NCBI RefSeq assembly: GCF_900696085.1
Contig: NZ_CAADFC020000033.1
Span: forward strand, 620,001 to 684,000
DNA: 64,000 nt
Direction of reading: 5' to 3'
DNA from: Bradyrhizobium ivorense
GTDB lineage: Bacteria; Pseudomonadota; Alphaproteobacteria; Rhizobiales; Xanthobacteraceae
Below the pieces are notes generated by a model. That model did no database searches and was not told the origin of the DNA. It worked only from the letters and a program-made list of their open reading frames with translations. Every line of letters starts with the position of its first letter. Position 1 is the stretch's first letter. Shown one piece after another: positions 1 through 8,246 of this stretch. The position numbers were made by a program, and so were the translations under genes.

Positions 1-733
1 CGCCGCTATAGGCGTTGGTGGCGACCACCAGCGCGCGGCCGGCAATTTCGCCGTTCGCGGTCTTCACCACCCAGCGATCGCCGCGGCGCTCAAAACTCAG
101 CGCCGGCGAGCGGGCATAGATGCGCGCGCCGAGGCCGATGACGGTGTGCGCGAGGCCGCGCGCCAGTGCCAGCGGATTGATGTGACCGCCGCTCCTGTTC
201 CAGAAACCGCCGTACCAGGCATTCGAGCCGAGCATGTCGCCGACCTGCTCACGCGACAGCAATTCCACCGGCGCGCCGAATTTCGACCATTGCCGCACCC
301 GCCGCTCCGCGATCTTGATACGGCCCGGCGAATGTACCGGCTGCACCCAGCCGGCCTGCTCCTGCTCGGCGTCGATGTTGTAGCGACGCACGATGTCGAA
401 CAGCGTCGAAGCGCTGTCGCGCAGCATCGCGACAAAGCGCTCGCCGGTCGCGCCGTGCCTGGCGATGATATCCTCGGGATCGGGCCGCGACAGCGTCGGG
501 ATCACCTGCCCGTTGTTGCGGCCGGAGGCGCCCCAGCCCGGCTCGGCGGCCTCGACGATGGCGACGTCGACATTGGCCTCGCGCAGATGCAGCGCGGTCG
601 ACAGCCCGGTAAAGCCGCCGCCGATGATGACGACATCGGCCTGCTGCGCGCCGGTCAGCTCAGAGCAATCGGGGCCGGATGGCGTCACCGCGGCCCAGAG
701 CGACTCGGGCCAGCGCACGGCAGTGCTGCTCAT
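1..733 (-). CDS. FAD-dependent amine/amino-acid oxidoreductase (DAO family), C-terminus cut off
   Basis: The reading frame is open from the ATG at 733 to the window edge (244 codons), so the C-terminal part lies outside. Residues about 32-60 form a Rossmann FAD site, with DVVIIGGGFTGLSTALHLR followed by a strand ending in the acidic VEA. A second family signature, WGASGRNNGQ, occurs near residue 68, as in PuuB/DadA-type oxidases of gamma-glutamylputrescine, glycine or D-amino acids. An ATG at 736 is also in frame, but the AAAGGA ribosome site is better spaced from 733. The substrate cannot be read from the fragment. Its position beside amide and ureide genes fits oxidative deamination of an amine. 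Family confident, substrate unknown. Confidence 0.85.
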   Translation of the reverse strand, partial: MSSTAVRWPESLWAAVTPSGPDCSELTGAQQADVVIIGGGFTGLSTALHLREANVDVAIVEAAEPGWGASGRNNGQVIPTLSRPDPEDIIARHGATGERFVAMLRDSASTLFDIVRRYNIDAEQEQAGWVQPVHSPGRIKIAERRVRQWSKFGAPVELLSREQVGDMLGSNAWYGGFWNRSGGHINPLALARGLAHTVIGLGARIYARSPALSFERRGDRWVVKTANGEIAGRALVVATNAYSG

Positions 734-777
734 CATGATCCTTTCTTGCGGGCGCCTGATCGTTCTGCTTAGCTTTA

Positions 778-832
778 AAGCATGATCTGGAAAATTGCGT
801 AGCGGTTTTCCGAAAAGATCATGCTCAAACAA
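778..832. repeat. Bradyrhizobial palindromic intergenic repeat, copy 1
   Basis: The outer arms read AGCATGATC and GATCATGCT, with the inner motif GCGGTTTTCCGAAAA. The same layout recurs at 45299-45352 and, in the opposite orientation and more decayed, at 1822-1859. Its right arm supplies an ATG in frame with the downstream VOC gene, which would mislead start calling. Confidence 0.75.
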
Positions 833-862
833 GTTTCCTTATTCCAGCCGGGAAGACAAGAA

Positions 863-1717
863 GTGGCACTCAAGAACGTCATCGGAATCGACCACGCCGT
901 GGTCATGGTGAAGGACCTCGACAAGGCCGCCGAGAACTACAAGCGGCTCGGCTTCACCGTGTCGCCGCGCGGCACTCACAGCGCGCATATGGGATCGGGC
1001 AACTACACCATCATGTTCGATCCCGACTACATGGAATTGCTCGGCGTGCTGACGCCGACCGAACATAATGCGCCGGCGCGGTCGTTTCTGGAGAAGCGCG
1101 GCGAAGGAATCGAGCGGATCGCATTCACCGCGGTAGATTCGGCCGCCGGCGCGGAAGAGATCCGCGCCCGCGGCTACACGCCGGTCGGCCCGACCGACTT
1201 CGAGAGGCCGGTGACGCTGCCGAATGGCACGGTCTCCGCGGCAAAATTCCGCACCTTCCAGTGGCCGACCGCCGAGGCGCCCGGCGGCGTCCGCATCTTC
1301 GCCTGCCAGCACAAGACCCGCGAGACGGTGTGGATCCCCGAACTGATGACGCACGCCAATGGGGCGAGACGCCTCAAGCAGGTGTTGATCGTCTCGCCCG
1401 ATGCGGCCACCGATGCGGCACATCTCGCCAAGATGATCGACAACGCCGTGCGGAATGAAGCCGACGGCGCAATCGCGGTGCCGTCGGGCGGCGACCGCGC
1501 CGACTTCGTGTTCCTGAGCAAGGACCAGCTCGGCAAGCGCTATCCCGGCGTATCGCTGGACGGGCTGCCCGATCGCGGCGGCGCCGGCCTCGTGATCGCG
1601 GCCGATCTTGCCAAAACGGAGCAAGCGCTGGGCGCGACCGGCGTCAAGAGCGGCAGCAGCATCTGCGTGCCGCCGGCGGCCGGCAACGGCACCCTGCTCG
1701 CCTTCGTCAAGGCATAG
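863..1717 (+). CDS. VOC (glyoxalase-like domain) protein
   Basis: A 284-aa protein of the vicinal oxygen chelate superfamily, glyoxalase-like type. The N-terminal half begins VIGIDHAVVMVKDLDKAAENYKRLGF, a classic VOC beta-alpha-beta start with a metal-ligand His in GIDH, and a second module follows after about residue 150. I chose the GTG at 863 because GGAAG lies 7 nt upstream. An in-frame ATG at 821 sits inside an intergenic repeat and has no ribosome site. Related proteins act as lyases, isomerases or dioxygenases on small molecules, and no specific reaction can be assigned. It is transcribed away from the FAD oxidoreductase and may share its promoter region. Confidence 0.8.
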   Translation: MALKNVIGIDHAVVMVKDLDKAAENYKRLGFTVSPRGTHSAHMGSGNYTIMFDPDYMELLGVLTPTEHNAPARSFLEKRGEGIERIAFTAVDSAAGAEEIRARGYTPVGPTDFERPVTLPNGTVSAAKFRTFQWPTAEAPGGVRIFACQHKTRETVWIPELMTHANGARRLKQVLIVSPDAATDAAHLAKMIDNAVRNEADGAIAVPSGGDRADFVFLSKDQLGKRYPGVSLDGLPDRGGAGLVIAADLAKTEQALGATGVKSGSSICVPPAAGNGTLLAFVKA

Positions 1718-1768
1718 CGGCCCTGCCCTGCGACGCCGCAGCAGGCCATACAGACGAACTTGCGACAT

Positions 1769-1790
1769 CGATGCGATCACGATCGCATCG
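1769..1790. promoter_or_regulatory. Perfect 10-bp inverted repeat, possible operator or weak terminator
   Basis: Arms CGATGCGATC and GATCGCATCG flank a 2-nt centre. It lies between the VOC stop and the ABC operon start, about 110 bp before the ATG at 1901, and is followed by TTGTTCTTG. It could be an operator for the ABC operon or a hairpin ending the VOC transcript. Confidence 0.4.
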
Positions 1791-1821
1791 TTGTTCTTGC
1801 GGCATCGCTTGATGCAGCAAC

Positions 1822-1859
1822 GATCTGGAAAACCGGTTTTCACTTTTCCGGTTCATGTT
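1822..1859. repeat. Decayed intergenic repeat, copy 2 (inverted orientation)
   Basis: Contains GGAAAACCGGTTTTCACTTT and ends GGTTCATGTT, matching the reverse complement of the repeats at 778-832 and 45299-45352 with several substitutions. It lies just upstream of the ribosome site of the ABC operon, so it probably forms part of its 5' leader. Confidence 0.55.
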
Positions 1860-1900
1860 CTAGTATCTCTCCCAAACAAGAACCGTCCAGGGAGAGAACC

Positions 1901-3226
1901 ATGCCGCATCACCTGATCTCGCGCCGCCAGATGCTGGCCGGCACGGCCGCCACAGGCGCGCTTGCATTGACCGGGTCTCCGGCCCGCGCCGAGGTGAACT
2001 GGAAGAAATATTCCGGCACCACGCTTGAGGTGATCCTGGCCAAGGGGCCGCGCGGCGACAATCTGCAAAAATACATCAAGGAATTCACCGAGCTGACCGG
2101 CATCAAGGTCGAGTCGGAGCAGATCCCCGAGCAGCAGCAGCGCCAGAAGGCGGTGATCGAGCTCGCGTCGGGCAAGCCGAGCTTCGACGTCATCCACCTG
2201 AGCTACCACGTACAGAAGCGGCAGTTCGAGAAGGCCGGCTGGCTCGCCGACATGTCCGGCTACATGAAGGATCCGACGCTGACCGCGCCCGACCTCGTCG
2301 AGAGCGACTTTTCCGCGGCCGGGCTGCAATACGCCAAGAACGACAAAGGGCAGATGCTGTCGCTGCCGTGGTCGGTCGACTACTTCATCCTCTACTACAA
2401 CAAGGAGCTGTTCCAGAAGAAGGGCGTCGCGGTGCCGAAGACGCTGGACGAGATGGTCGCGGCCGCGGAAAAGCTCACCGATGCCAAGGACGGCACTTTC
2501 GGCTTCGTCGGGCGCGGCCTGCGCAACGCCAACATGACGTTGTGGACCAACTTCTATCTCAACTATGGCGGCGAATTCCTCGACGGCAAGGGCAACATCC
2601 TGACCGACGGGCCCGAGGCGATCGCCGCAACGAAGCTCTATCAGACGCTGCTGACCAAGGTCGCGCCGCCCGGCGTCGCCGGCTTCAACTGGATGGAGTC
2701 GATGGCCTCGTTCACCCAGGGCCGCTCGGCGATGTGGATCGACGGCGTCGGCTGGGCGCCGCCGCTGGAAGACCCGGCGGCTTCCCGCGTCGTCGGCAAG
2801 GTCGGCTACACCGTGGTGCCCGCCGGACCGAAGGGACAATATTCGGCGACCTATGGCGACGGCATCGGCATTGCCGCGGCCAGCAAGAACAAAGAAGCCG
2901 CCTATCTGCTTTGCCAATGGGTGGTCTCGAAGAAGCAGGGCGCGCGGCTGTTGCAGGCCGGCGGCGGCGTCCCGTTCCGCAATTCGATCCTGAACGATCC
3001 CGAGGTGCAGCAGGGCGTGAAGATGCCGAAGGAATGGCTGCAATCGGTGGTCGATTCTGCAAAGATCTCCAAGCTCGGCCTGCCCGTCGTGATCCCGGTC
3101 GCCGAATTCCGCGACATCGTCGGTGCGGCGCTGACATCGACCCTGTCGGGCGCCGATCCTGCGACCGAGCTGAAGAAGGCGCACGAGCAGTATCGCCCGA
3201 TCCTGGAGCGCAGCGAAAAAGCGTGA
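1901..3226 (+). CDS. Sugar-type ABC transporter substrate-binding protein (family 1)
   Basis: A 441-aa periplasmic binding protein of the extracellular solute-binding family 1 (carbohydrate uptake type). The N-terminus is a twin-arginine signal: RRQMLAG at residues 7-13, a hydrophobic stretch, and SPARA as the probable cleavage site near residue 30. Start ATG at 1901 follows AGGGAGAG. It heads an operon: its stop overlaps the next gene's start as GTGA, and that permease overlaps the second as ATGA. Family members bind oligosaccharides, polyols or glycerol-phosphate. The ligand here is unknown, and the neighbourhood suggests it may carry an amide or ureide-linked compound instead. Confidence 0.9.
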   Translation: MPHHLISRRQMLAGTAATGALALTGSPARAEVNWKKYSGTTLEVILAKGPRGDNLQKYIKEFTELTGIKVESEQIPEQQQRQKAVIELASGKPSFDVIHLSYHVQKRQFEKAGWLADMSGYMKDPTLTAPDLVESDFSAAGLQYAKNDKGQMLSLPWSVDYFILYYNKELFQKKGVAVPKTLDEMVAAAEKLTDAKDGTFGFVGRGLRNANMTLWTNFYLNYGGEFLDGKGNILTDGPEAIAATKLYQTLLTKVAPPGVAGFNWMESMASFTQGRSAMWIDGVGWAPPLEDPAASRVVGKVGYTVVPAGPKGQYSATYGDGIGIAAASKNKEAAYLLCQWVVSKKQGARLLQAGGGVPFRNSILNDPEVQQGVKMPKEWLQSVVDSAKISKLGLPVVIPVAEFRDIVGAALTSTLSGADPATELKKAHEQYRPILERSEKA

Positions 3227-4158
3227 GCGTGGTGACAGAAGCTCCGGCAGTCGCGCAACGCGCCGCGCCGGAACGTGAATGGCGTCCGCCGTCCTACTGG
3301 CCGTTCGTGATCCCGGCGCTCGTCGTGGTGCTGGCGGTGATCATCTTCCCGTGGGTGTTCACGATCTGGATGAGCCTCAACGAATGGAAGGTGGGCTCGC
3401 CGATCACCTTCGTTGGCCTCGCCAATTATCTGCGGCTGCCGGCCGATCCGCGCTTCGTCGAGGCGGTCGGCCATACGCTGGTCTACACGGCGTTGTCGGT
3501 GCTGCTGCCGCTGATCCTCGGCACGCTGGCGGCGATCGTGTTTCACCAGCAATTTGCCGCGCGCGGTTTTCTGCGCGGCATCTTCATCATGCCGATGATG
3601 GCGACACCGGTTGCAATCGCGCTGGTGTGGACCATGATGTTCCACCCGCAGCTCGGCGTGCTGAACTATCTGCTGTCGCTGGTCGGCCTGCCGCCGCAGC
3701 TCTGGGTGTTCAACCCGACCACCGTGATCCCGTCGCTGGTGCTGGTCGAGACCTGGCAATGGACGCCGCTGGTGATGCTGATCGTGCTCGGCGGCCTCGC
3801 CGCGATCCCGACCGAGCCCTACGAGAGCGCGCAGATCGATGGCGCCAGCTTCTGGCAAGTGTTCCGCTTCATCACGCTGCCGCTGATCATGCCGTTCCTG
3901 TTCATCGCCGGCATGATCCGCATGATCGACGCGGTGAAGAGTTTTGACATCATCTTCGCGATCACCCAGGGCGGCCCCGGCTCGGCGTCGGAGACCATCA
4001 ACGTCTATCTCTACAGCGTCGCCTTCGTCTACTACGACCTCGGCTACGGCTCGGCGATCGCCGTGGTGTTCTTCCTGCTGATCGTCGCGTTGGCCGCGCT
4101 GCTGCTCTACATGCGCAAGCGGATGCTGTGGACGTCAGAGCTCGGGAGCGGCGCATGA
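3223..4158 (+). CDS. ABC transporter permease, MalF/UgpA type
   Basis: A 311-aa inner-membrane permease with about six hydrophobic segments. The cytoplasmic coupling (EAA) loop is visible as PYESAQIDGASFWQVFRFIT near residues 195-215, which contacts the ATPase. The GTG start at 3223 overlaps the previous stop by 4 nt, showing translational coupling; a GTG at 3229 is an alternative. A charged N-terminal tail precedes the first membrane helix near residue 30, as in MalF-like subunits. It pairs with the next gene to form the transmembrane channel. Confidence 0.9.
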   Translation: MSVVTEAPAVAQRAAPEREWRPPSYWPFVIPALVVVLAVIIFPWVFTIWMSLNEWKVGSPITFVGLANYLRLPADPRFVEAVGHTLVYTALSVLLPLILGTLAAIVFHQQFAARGFLRGIFIMPMMATPVAIALVWTMMFHPQLGVLNYLLSLVGLPPQLWVFNPTTVIPSLVLVETWQWTPLVMLIVLGGLAAIPTEPYESAQIDGASFWQVFRFITLPLIMPFLFIAGMIRMIDAVKSFDIIFAITQGGPGSASETINVYLYSVAFVYYDLGYGSAIAVVFFLLIVALAALLLYMRKRMLWTSELGSGA

Positions 4159-4991
4159 ACCCGCGTCGGATTCCAAGTCAGATCCTTGGCCAGATCGGGC
4201 TTTGGCTGTCGGTGCTCGTGATCGTCTCGCCGGCGATCCTGTTCTTTCTCTGGATGGCCTCGCTGTCGCTGAAGTTCGAGATCGACAACGCCGCTTATCC
4301 GCCGGTGTTTTTCCCGGAGCATATCGCCTGGAAGAACTACGCCGACGTGGTCGCCTCCAATCGTTTCCTCACCTACTTCATGAACAGCCTGATCGTCACC
4401 GGCGCCGCCACCGGCCTTGCGATGTTGGTCGGCGTGCCCGCGGGCTACGGCATCGCGCGGATGGCGGCGCATAAATCTGCGGTCGTGATCCTGATCGCGC
4501 GCATCACGCCGGGGCTGTCCTACCTGATCCCGCTGTTCCTGCTGTTCCAGTGGCTCGGCCTGCTCGGCACGCTGGTGCCGCAGATCATCATCCATCTCGT
4601 GGTCACGGTGCCGATCGTGATCTGGATCATGATCGGCTACTTCGAGACCACGCCGCTCGAGCTCGAGGAAGCCGCGCTGATCGACGGTGCCACGCGCTGG
4701 CAGGTGTTCCGCCATGTCGCGCTGCCGATCGCGAGGCCCGGGCTCGCGGTCGCCTTCATCCTCGCGGTGATCTTCTCCTGGAACAATTTTGTGTTCGGCA
4801 TCGTGCTGGCCGGGCGCGAGACCCGCACCCTGCCGGTCGCGGTCTACAACATGATCTCGTTCGACCAGTTGAGCTGGGGCCCGCTCGCCGCCGCCGCGCT
4901 GATCGTCACCGCGCCGGTGCTGCTGCTCACCGTGATGGCGCAGCGGCAGATCGTCGCCGGGCTGACGGCGGGCGCGGTGAAGGGCGGTTAG
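4155..4991 (+). CDS. ABC transporter permease, MalG/UgpE type
   Basis: A 278-aa second permease subunit. The ATG at 4155 overlaps the upstream stop (ATGA), and an upstream in-frame start at 4128 would lie inside the previous gene. The EAA loop reads LELEEAALIDGATRWQVFRH near residue 170. It is the last gene of the unit: a palindromic repeat follows at 4997 and the next gene is on the other strand. No ATP-binding subunit of the MalK/UgpC type occurs anywhere in the 64 kb window for this importer, so a remote or shared ATPase must energise it. Confidence 0.9.
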   Translation: MNPRRIPSQILGQIGLWLSVLVIVSPAILFFLWMASLSLKFEIDNAAYPPVFFPEHIAWKNYADVVASNRFLTYFMNSLIVTGAATGLAMLVGVPAGYGIARMAAHKSAVVILIARITPGLSYLIPLFLLFQWLGLLGTLVPQIIIHLVVTVPIVIWIMIGYFETTPLELEEAALIDGATRWQVFRHVALPIARPGLAVAFILAVIFSWNNFVFGIVLAGRETRTLPVAVYNMISFDQLSWGPLAAAALIVTAPVLLLTVMAQRQIVAGLTAGAVKGG

Positions 4992-4996
4992 CGAAT

Positions 4997-5084
4997 CCCG
5001 TCATTGCGAGCGAAGCGAAGCAATCCATAGCTCCGCAAGTGGAGGCATGGATTGCTTCGTCGCTTTGCGCCTCGCAATGACGGG
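4997..5084. repeat. REP-like palindromic element
   Basis: Outer arms CCCGTCATTGCGAG and CTCGCAATGACGGG are perfectly complementary, and inner arms AAGCAATCCAT and ATGGATTGCTT extend the fold. This imperfect 88-bp hairpin family is widespread between genes in rhizobia and relatives. It sits between convergent genes, where it could stop or stabilise transcripts. Confidence 0.85.
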
Positions 5085-5116
5085 CGTAACCACTTGAACA
5101 CTGCGATCCGTTATGC

Positions 5117-5794
5117 TTATGCCCCGAGCGCCTTCAGCACCGCAGCGGAATCAGTGACCCAGCCGAAAATCCCGCCCTGGGCCTTGATCATGTTCAGGCC
5201 CATCTCGTGGAATTCCGGGAAGTAGGAGGCGCAGCCGTCGCCGATCACGACGCAGCGATAGCCGCGGTCGTTGGCCTCGCGCACCGTGGTGTTGACGCAG
5301 ACCTCGGTGGTGACGCCGCAGACCAAGAGGTTCTCGATGCCGTATTTCTGCAGGACGTCGCCGAATTCGGTGGCGTAGAACGCGCCCTTGCCGGGCTTGT
5401 CGATCACGATCTCGCTCTCGAGCGGATAGAGCGCGGGGATGATGTCGTGCCCCGCCTCGCCGCGGATCAAAATTCGTCCCATCGGCCCGGGGTCGCCGAT
5501 CCGCAAGGACGGTGCACCGCGTTCGACTTTCGCGGGCGGGGCGTCGGAGAGATCGGGCAGATGGCCCTCGCGGGTGTGGATCACGAGCATGTCGTAATCG
5601 CGCGCCGCCGCCAGCACCGCGGCGATCGGCTGCACCGCGCGGGCAAGCTGGCTGACATCATTGCCGAGCGTCTCGCCGAAGCCGCCGGGCTCGAGAAAAT
5701 CGCGCTGCATGTCGATGATGACGAGCGCGGTCCGGCTCCAGTCGAGCGTAATCGGCTCCGGGTCCGCCGCGATCGTGCCGCTTGAGATTGTCAT
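5117..5794 (-). CDS. Cysteine hydrolase, isochorismatase-like family
   Basis: A 225-aa hydrolase of the isochorismatase-like fold. The catalytic triad is visible: Asp in VIIDMQRDF, Lys in IDKPGKGAF, and the nucleophilic Cys in GVTTEVCVNTT, preceded by the cis-peptide region. Relatives include N-carbamoylsarcosine amidase, biuret hydrolase and ureidoacrylate amidase, all cleaving carbamoyl or amide C-N bonds. It resembles the second family member at 14789 (shared HTREGH.PDL, DPGP.GRIL.RGE and IDKPGKG segments). The ATG at 5794 follows a G-rich ribosome site. It is divergent from a formamidase and has a sigma-54-type promoter directly upstream, so nitrogen-limitation control is likely. The exact substrate is undetermined. 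Confidence 0.88.
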   Translation of the reverse strand: MTISSGTIAADPEPITLDWSRTALVIIDMQRDFLEPGGFGETLGNDVSQLARAVQPIAAVLAAARDYDMLVIHTREGHLPDLSDAPPAKVERGAPSLRIGDPGPMGRILIRGEAGHDIIPALYPLESEIVIDKPGKGAFYATEFGDVLQKYGIENLLVCGVTTEVCVNTTVREANDRGYRCVVIGDGCASYFPEFHEMGLNMIKAQGGIFGWVTDSAAVLKALGA

Positions 5795-5831
5795 CACACC
5801 CCCCGCCCAACGCAATATCCCGTGCATGGCA

Positions 5832-5847
5832 AGCAATCGACGTGCCA
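5832..5847 (-). promoter_or_regulatory. Sigma-54 (RpoN) promoter for the cysteine hydrolase
   Basis: On the minus strand the sequence is TGGCAC-GTCGA-TTGCT, a complete match to the -24/-12 consensus TGGCAC-N5-TTGCW. It reads toward the gene starting at 5794, leaving a short leader of about 25 nt. Confidence 0.75.
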
Positions 5848-5859
5848 TTGTATACGATG
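5847..5859. promoter_or_regulatory. GTATAC-centred near-palindrome, possible regulator site
   Basis: ATTGTATACGATG lies between two divergent sigma-54-type promoters. A related sequence, ATTGCATACAACG, occurs at 11406-11418 in the divergent region of the allantoate-hydrolase and BMP transporter genes. GTATAC cores are common in GntR-family operators. The shared placement suggests one regulator, but only two copies are seen. Confidence 0.35.
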
Positions 5860-5872
5860 ATTTCGACCGTCT

Positions 5873-5887
5873 TGGCATGATGATTGC
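5873..5887 (+). promoter_or_regulatory. Sigma-54 (RpoN) promoter for the formamidase
   Basis: TGGCAT-GATGA-TTGC followed by T matches the -24/-12 consensus with one substitution (C to T after TGGCA). It points at the formamidase ATG at 5954 and is 26 nt from the minus-strand promoter at 5832-5847. Confidence 0.6.
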
Positions 5888-5953
5888 TGGATCGACGTCG
5901 ACCGAACGGCAAGGACCGACGGGTCGCCGCGTCGAACAATCGGGAGGACAGGC

Positions 5954-6967
5954 ATGAACGGACTTGGTGGTCTCAACAAGTCACCCAATGGGGTGGTGAT
6001 CGGGCTGGTGCAGCTGCAACTGCCCGTGGTCGCGACGAGGGCCGATCTGGCGCGGCAGACCGAGCGCATTGTCTGGATGGTCGGCAAGGCGCGGCGCAAT
6101 CTCGCCACCATGGACCTCGTCGTATTTCCTGAATACTCCCTGCACGGCCTGTCGATGGACACCAATCCGGAGATCATGTGCCGGCTCGACGGGCCCGAGG
6201 TGGCGGCGTTCAAGAGGGCCTGCATCGACAACAGGATCTGGGGCTGCTTCTCGATCATGGAGTACAACCCCCATGGCAACCCCTATAATTCGGGCCTGAT
6301 CATCGACGATTACGGCGAGATCAAACTCTATTACCGCAAGTTCCATCCCTGGATTCCGGTCGAGCCGTGGGAGCCTGGCGACATCGGCATCCCCGTGATC
6401 GAGGGACCGCGGGGCGCCAAGATCGCGCTGATCATCTGCCACGACGGCATGTTTCCTGAAATGGCGCGAGAATGCGCCTACAAGGGCGCTGAGATCATGA
6501 TCCGCACCGCGGGTTACACCGCGCCGATCCGCGAAAGCTGGCGTTTCACCAACCAGGCCAACGCGTTCCAGAACCTGATGGTGACGGCCAATGTCTGCAT
6601 GTGCGGTTCGGATGGTTCGTTCGACTCGATGGGCGAAGGCATGATCGTCAATTTTGACGGCAGTATCATCGCGCACGGCACCACCGGACGCGCCGACGAG
6701 ATCATCACCGCCGAGGTGCGGCCCGACCTCGTGCGTGAGGCGCGGATCAACTGGGGCGTCGAGAACAACATCTATCAGCTTTGGCACCGCGGATATGTCG
6801 CGGTGAAGGGCGGCGCGATGGACTGCCCCTACACGTTCATGCAAGACATGGTGTCCGGCCGCTTCCGCCTGCCGTGGGAAGACCAGGTCAGGATCACCGA
6901 CGGCACATCCTGCGGCTTTCCCGCGCCGACACGCGTGTTCGGAAAGGCAGCGAAAGCCGCCGAGTGA
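5954..6967 (+). CDS. amiF: Formamidase (nitrilase superfamily)
   Basis: A 337-aa protein closely resembling AmiF formamidase, which splits formamide to formate and ammonia in the cytoplasm. The Glu-Lys-Cys triad is in place: Glu in VVFPEYSLHG, Lys in YYRKFHPW, Cys in LIICHDGMFPE. Family-specific segments are also present: CFSIMEYNP, EPWEPGDIGIPV, NWGVENNIYQLWHRGYVA. The ATG at 5954 follows GGGAGGACAGGC. The length matches known formamidases. A related choice is aliphatic amidase AmiE, but the segments favour AmiF. It is divergent from the cysteine hydrolase with a sigma-54-type promoter 67 bp upstream, fitting an ammonia-scavenging role. Confidence 0.93.
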   Translation: MNGLGGLNKSPNGVVIGLVQLQLPVVATRADLARQTERIVWMVGKARRNLATMDLVVFPEYSLHGLSMDTNPEIMCRLDGPEVAAFKRACIDNRIWGCFSIMEYNPHGNPYNSGLIIDDYGEIKLYYRKFHPWIPVEPWEPGDIGIPVIEGPRGAKIALIICHDGMFPEMARECAYKGAEIMIRTAGYTAPIRESWRFTNQANAFQNLMVTANVCMCGSDGSFDSMGEGMIVNFDGSIIAHGTTGRADEIITAEVRPDLVREARINWGVENNIYQLWHRGYVAVKGGAMDCPYTFMQDMVSGRFRLPWEDQVRITDGTSCGFPAPTRVFGKAAKAAE

Positions 6968-6973
6968 CCTTTC

Positions 6974-8092
6974 CTACTTGAAGAAATGCACCAGCCCGAT
7001 GCTGAGGCCGAGCAGCAGCAGCAGCGACAGCGTCACCGCGGCGGTCACCCGGCCGCCGACGGTCGAGAGCACGCGCACGTCGACGCCGAGCCCGAGGGCT
7101 GCCATCGAGAGCACGGTGAGGATCACCGCGGTCTTGGTCACCGGCGCGATCACGATATCGGGCACCAGCTGGAGCGAGCGCAAAGCGGCCAGCGCCAGAA
7201 AGCCGATGATGAACCAGGGCACCAGCTTGAACGGTGAGATCGGGACTGTCTTGGCGTTGCCGGCCTTGCGCTTGCGCCGGGCGACGAACAGCGACAGGCC
7301 GACCACGATCGGGCCCAGCATCAACACCCGCACCAGCTTGACCAGCGTGCCGATCTGGGTCGAGACGATGCCGGCCGGCACCGTCGCGGCCAGCACCTGC
7401 GGCACCGCATAGACGGTGAGGCCGGCCAGGATGCCGTATTGGGTCGCCGACAGCTTGAGCAGCGGAATCAAGAGCGGCAGGCCGAGCACCATCAGCACAC
7501 CGAGAATCGCGGTGAACGAGATCGACGAGGCGATGTCGTCGCCGTCGGCCTCGATCACCGGGGCAACCGCCGCGATCGCCGAATTACCGCAGATCGAGTT
7601 GCCGCAGGCAATCAGGATCGAGAGTTTTGTCCTTAGCCCGAGCATCCGGCTGAGCCCGAAACTCACCATCAACATGATCACGACGGTCACCGCGATGGCG
7701 CCGATCAGGAGCCAGCCCGAGGCCACGATCGCGGCAAAGCTGATCGAGGCGCCGAGCAGCATCACCGCGACCTCGAGCAGCTGCTTGGCGCTGAAGGCGA
7801 TCCCGGAGCGCCAGCGCTCCGACGGCTGCCAGGCGGTACGCACCGCCATGCCGAGCAGGATCGCGACCACCAGCGCCTCGATATAGGGATGGTCGAAGAC
7901 GTGCTCCTCGGCGGCCTGGATGCCGAGCGAGATCACGGTGATCACCCCGCAGAGCAGGATGCCGGGAATGAGCAGGAACAGGCGCTTCAGCGCGCCCGGC
8001 TTCTGCTGGCGGTCAGGCCCTTTCGATAGCTCCGGCACAAAATCCTCGTCTTCGGAGAAGATTTTATGCGCCAGATCGCGCCCGTTGAGCAA
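6974..8092 (-). CDS. YeiH family membrane protein (putative sulfate exporter family)
   Basis: A 372-aa integral membrane protein with roughly ten hydrophobic segments after a 40-residue polar N-terminus. The conserved family centre ACGNSICGNSAIAAVAPVI is present near residue 180, and GVDVRVLSTVGGR near the C-terminus is also typical. The family (PF03601) is usually labelled putative sulfate exporter, with YeiH of E. coli as the prototype; its substrate is not firmly established. It is convergent with the formamidase gene (6 nt between stops), so the two are not co-transcribed. Confidence 0.85.
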   Translation of the reverse strand: MLNGRDLAHKIFSEDEDFVPELSKGPDRQQKPGALKRLFLLIPGILLCGVITVISLGIQAAEEHVFDHPYIEALVVAILLGMAVRTAWQPSERWRSGIAFSAKQLLEVAVMLLGASISFAAIVASGWLLIGAIAVTVVIMLMVSFGLSRMLGLRTKLSILIACGNSICGNSAIAAVAPVIEADGDDIASSISFTAILGVLMVLGLPLLIPLLKLSATQYGILAGLTVYAVPQVLAATVPAGIVSTQIGTLVKLVRVLMLGPIVVGLSLFVARRKRKAGNAKTVPISPFKLVPWFIIGFLALAALRSLQLVPDIVIAPVTKTAVILTVLSMAALGLGVDVRVLSTVGGRVTAAVTLSLLLLLGLSIGLVHFFK

Positions 8093-8246
8093 CTCATTTT
8101 CGGATTACCGCGATGCAGAGAAGTTCTATCTCGCAATTGATGTCAATATCGCGGGATTGACGATGCGCACAGTCGGCGCGGCGCCGGAACTGCTACGCGG
8201 AGTTCGACGAGGAATAGAGGAATACGAGAATCGGTGCTGGCACGCG

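Noticed and set aside
2368..3222. Upstream extension of the permease frame into the binding-protein gene
   Set aside because: The region encodes the solute-binding protein in another frame; the permease start at 3223 overlaps its stop.
8093..8246. Short frames between the YeiH gene and the small membrane protein
   Set aside because: No ribosome site, no recognisable domain, and overlapping frames on both strands.
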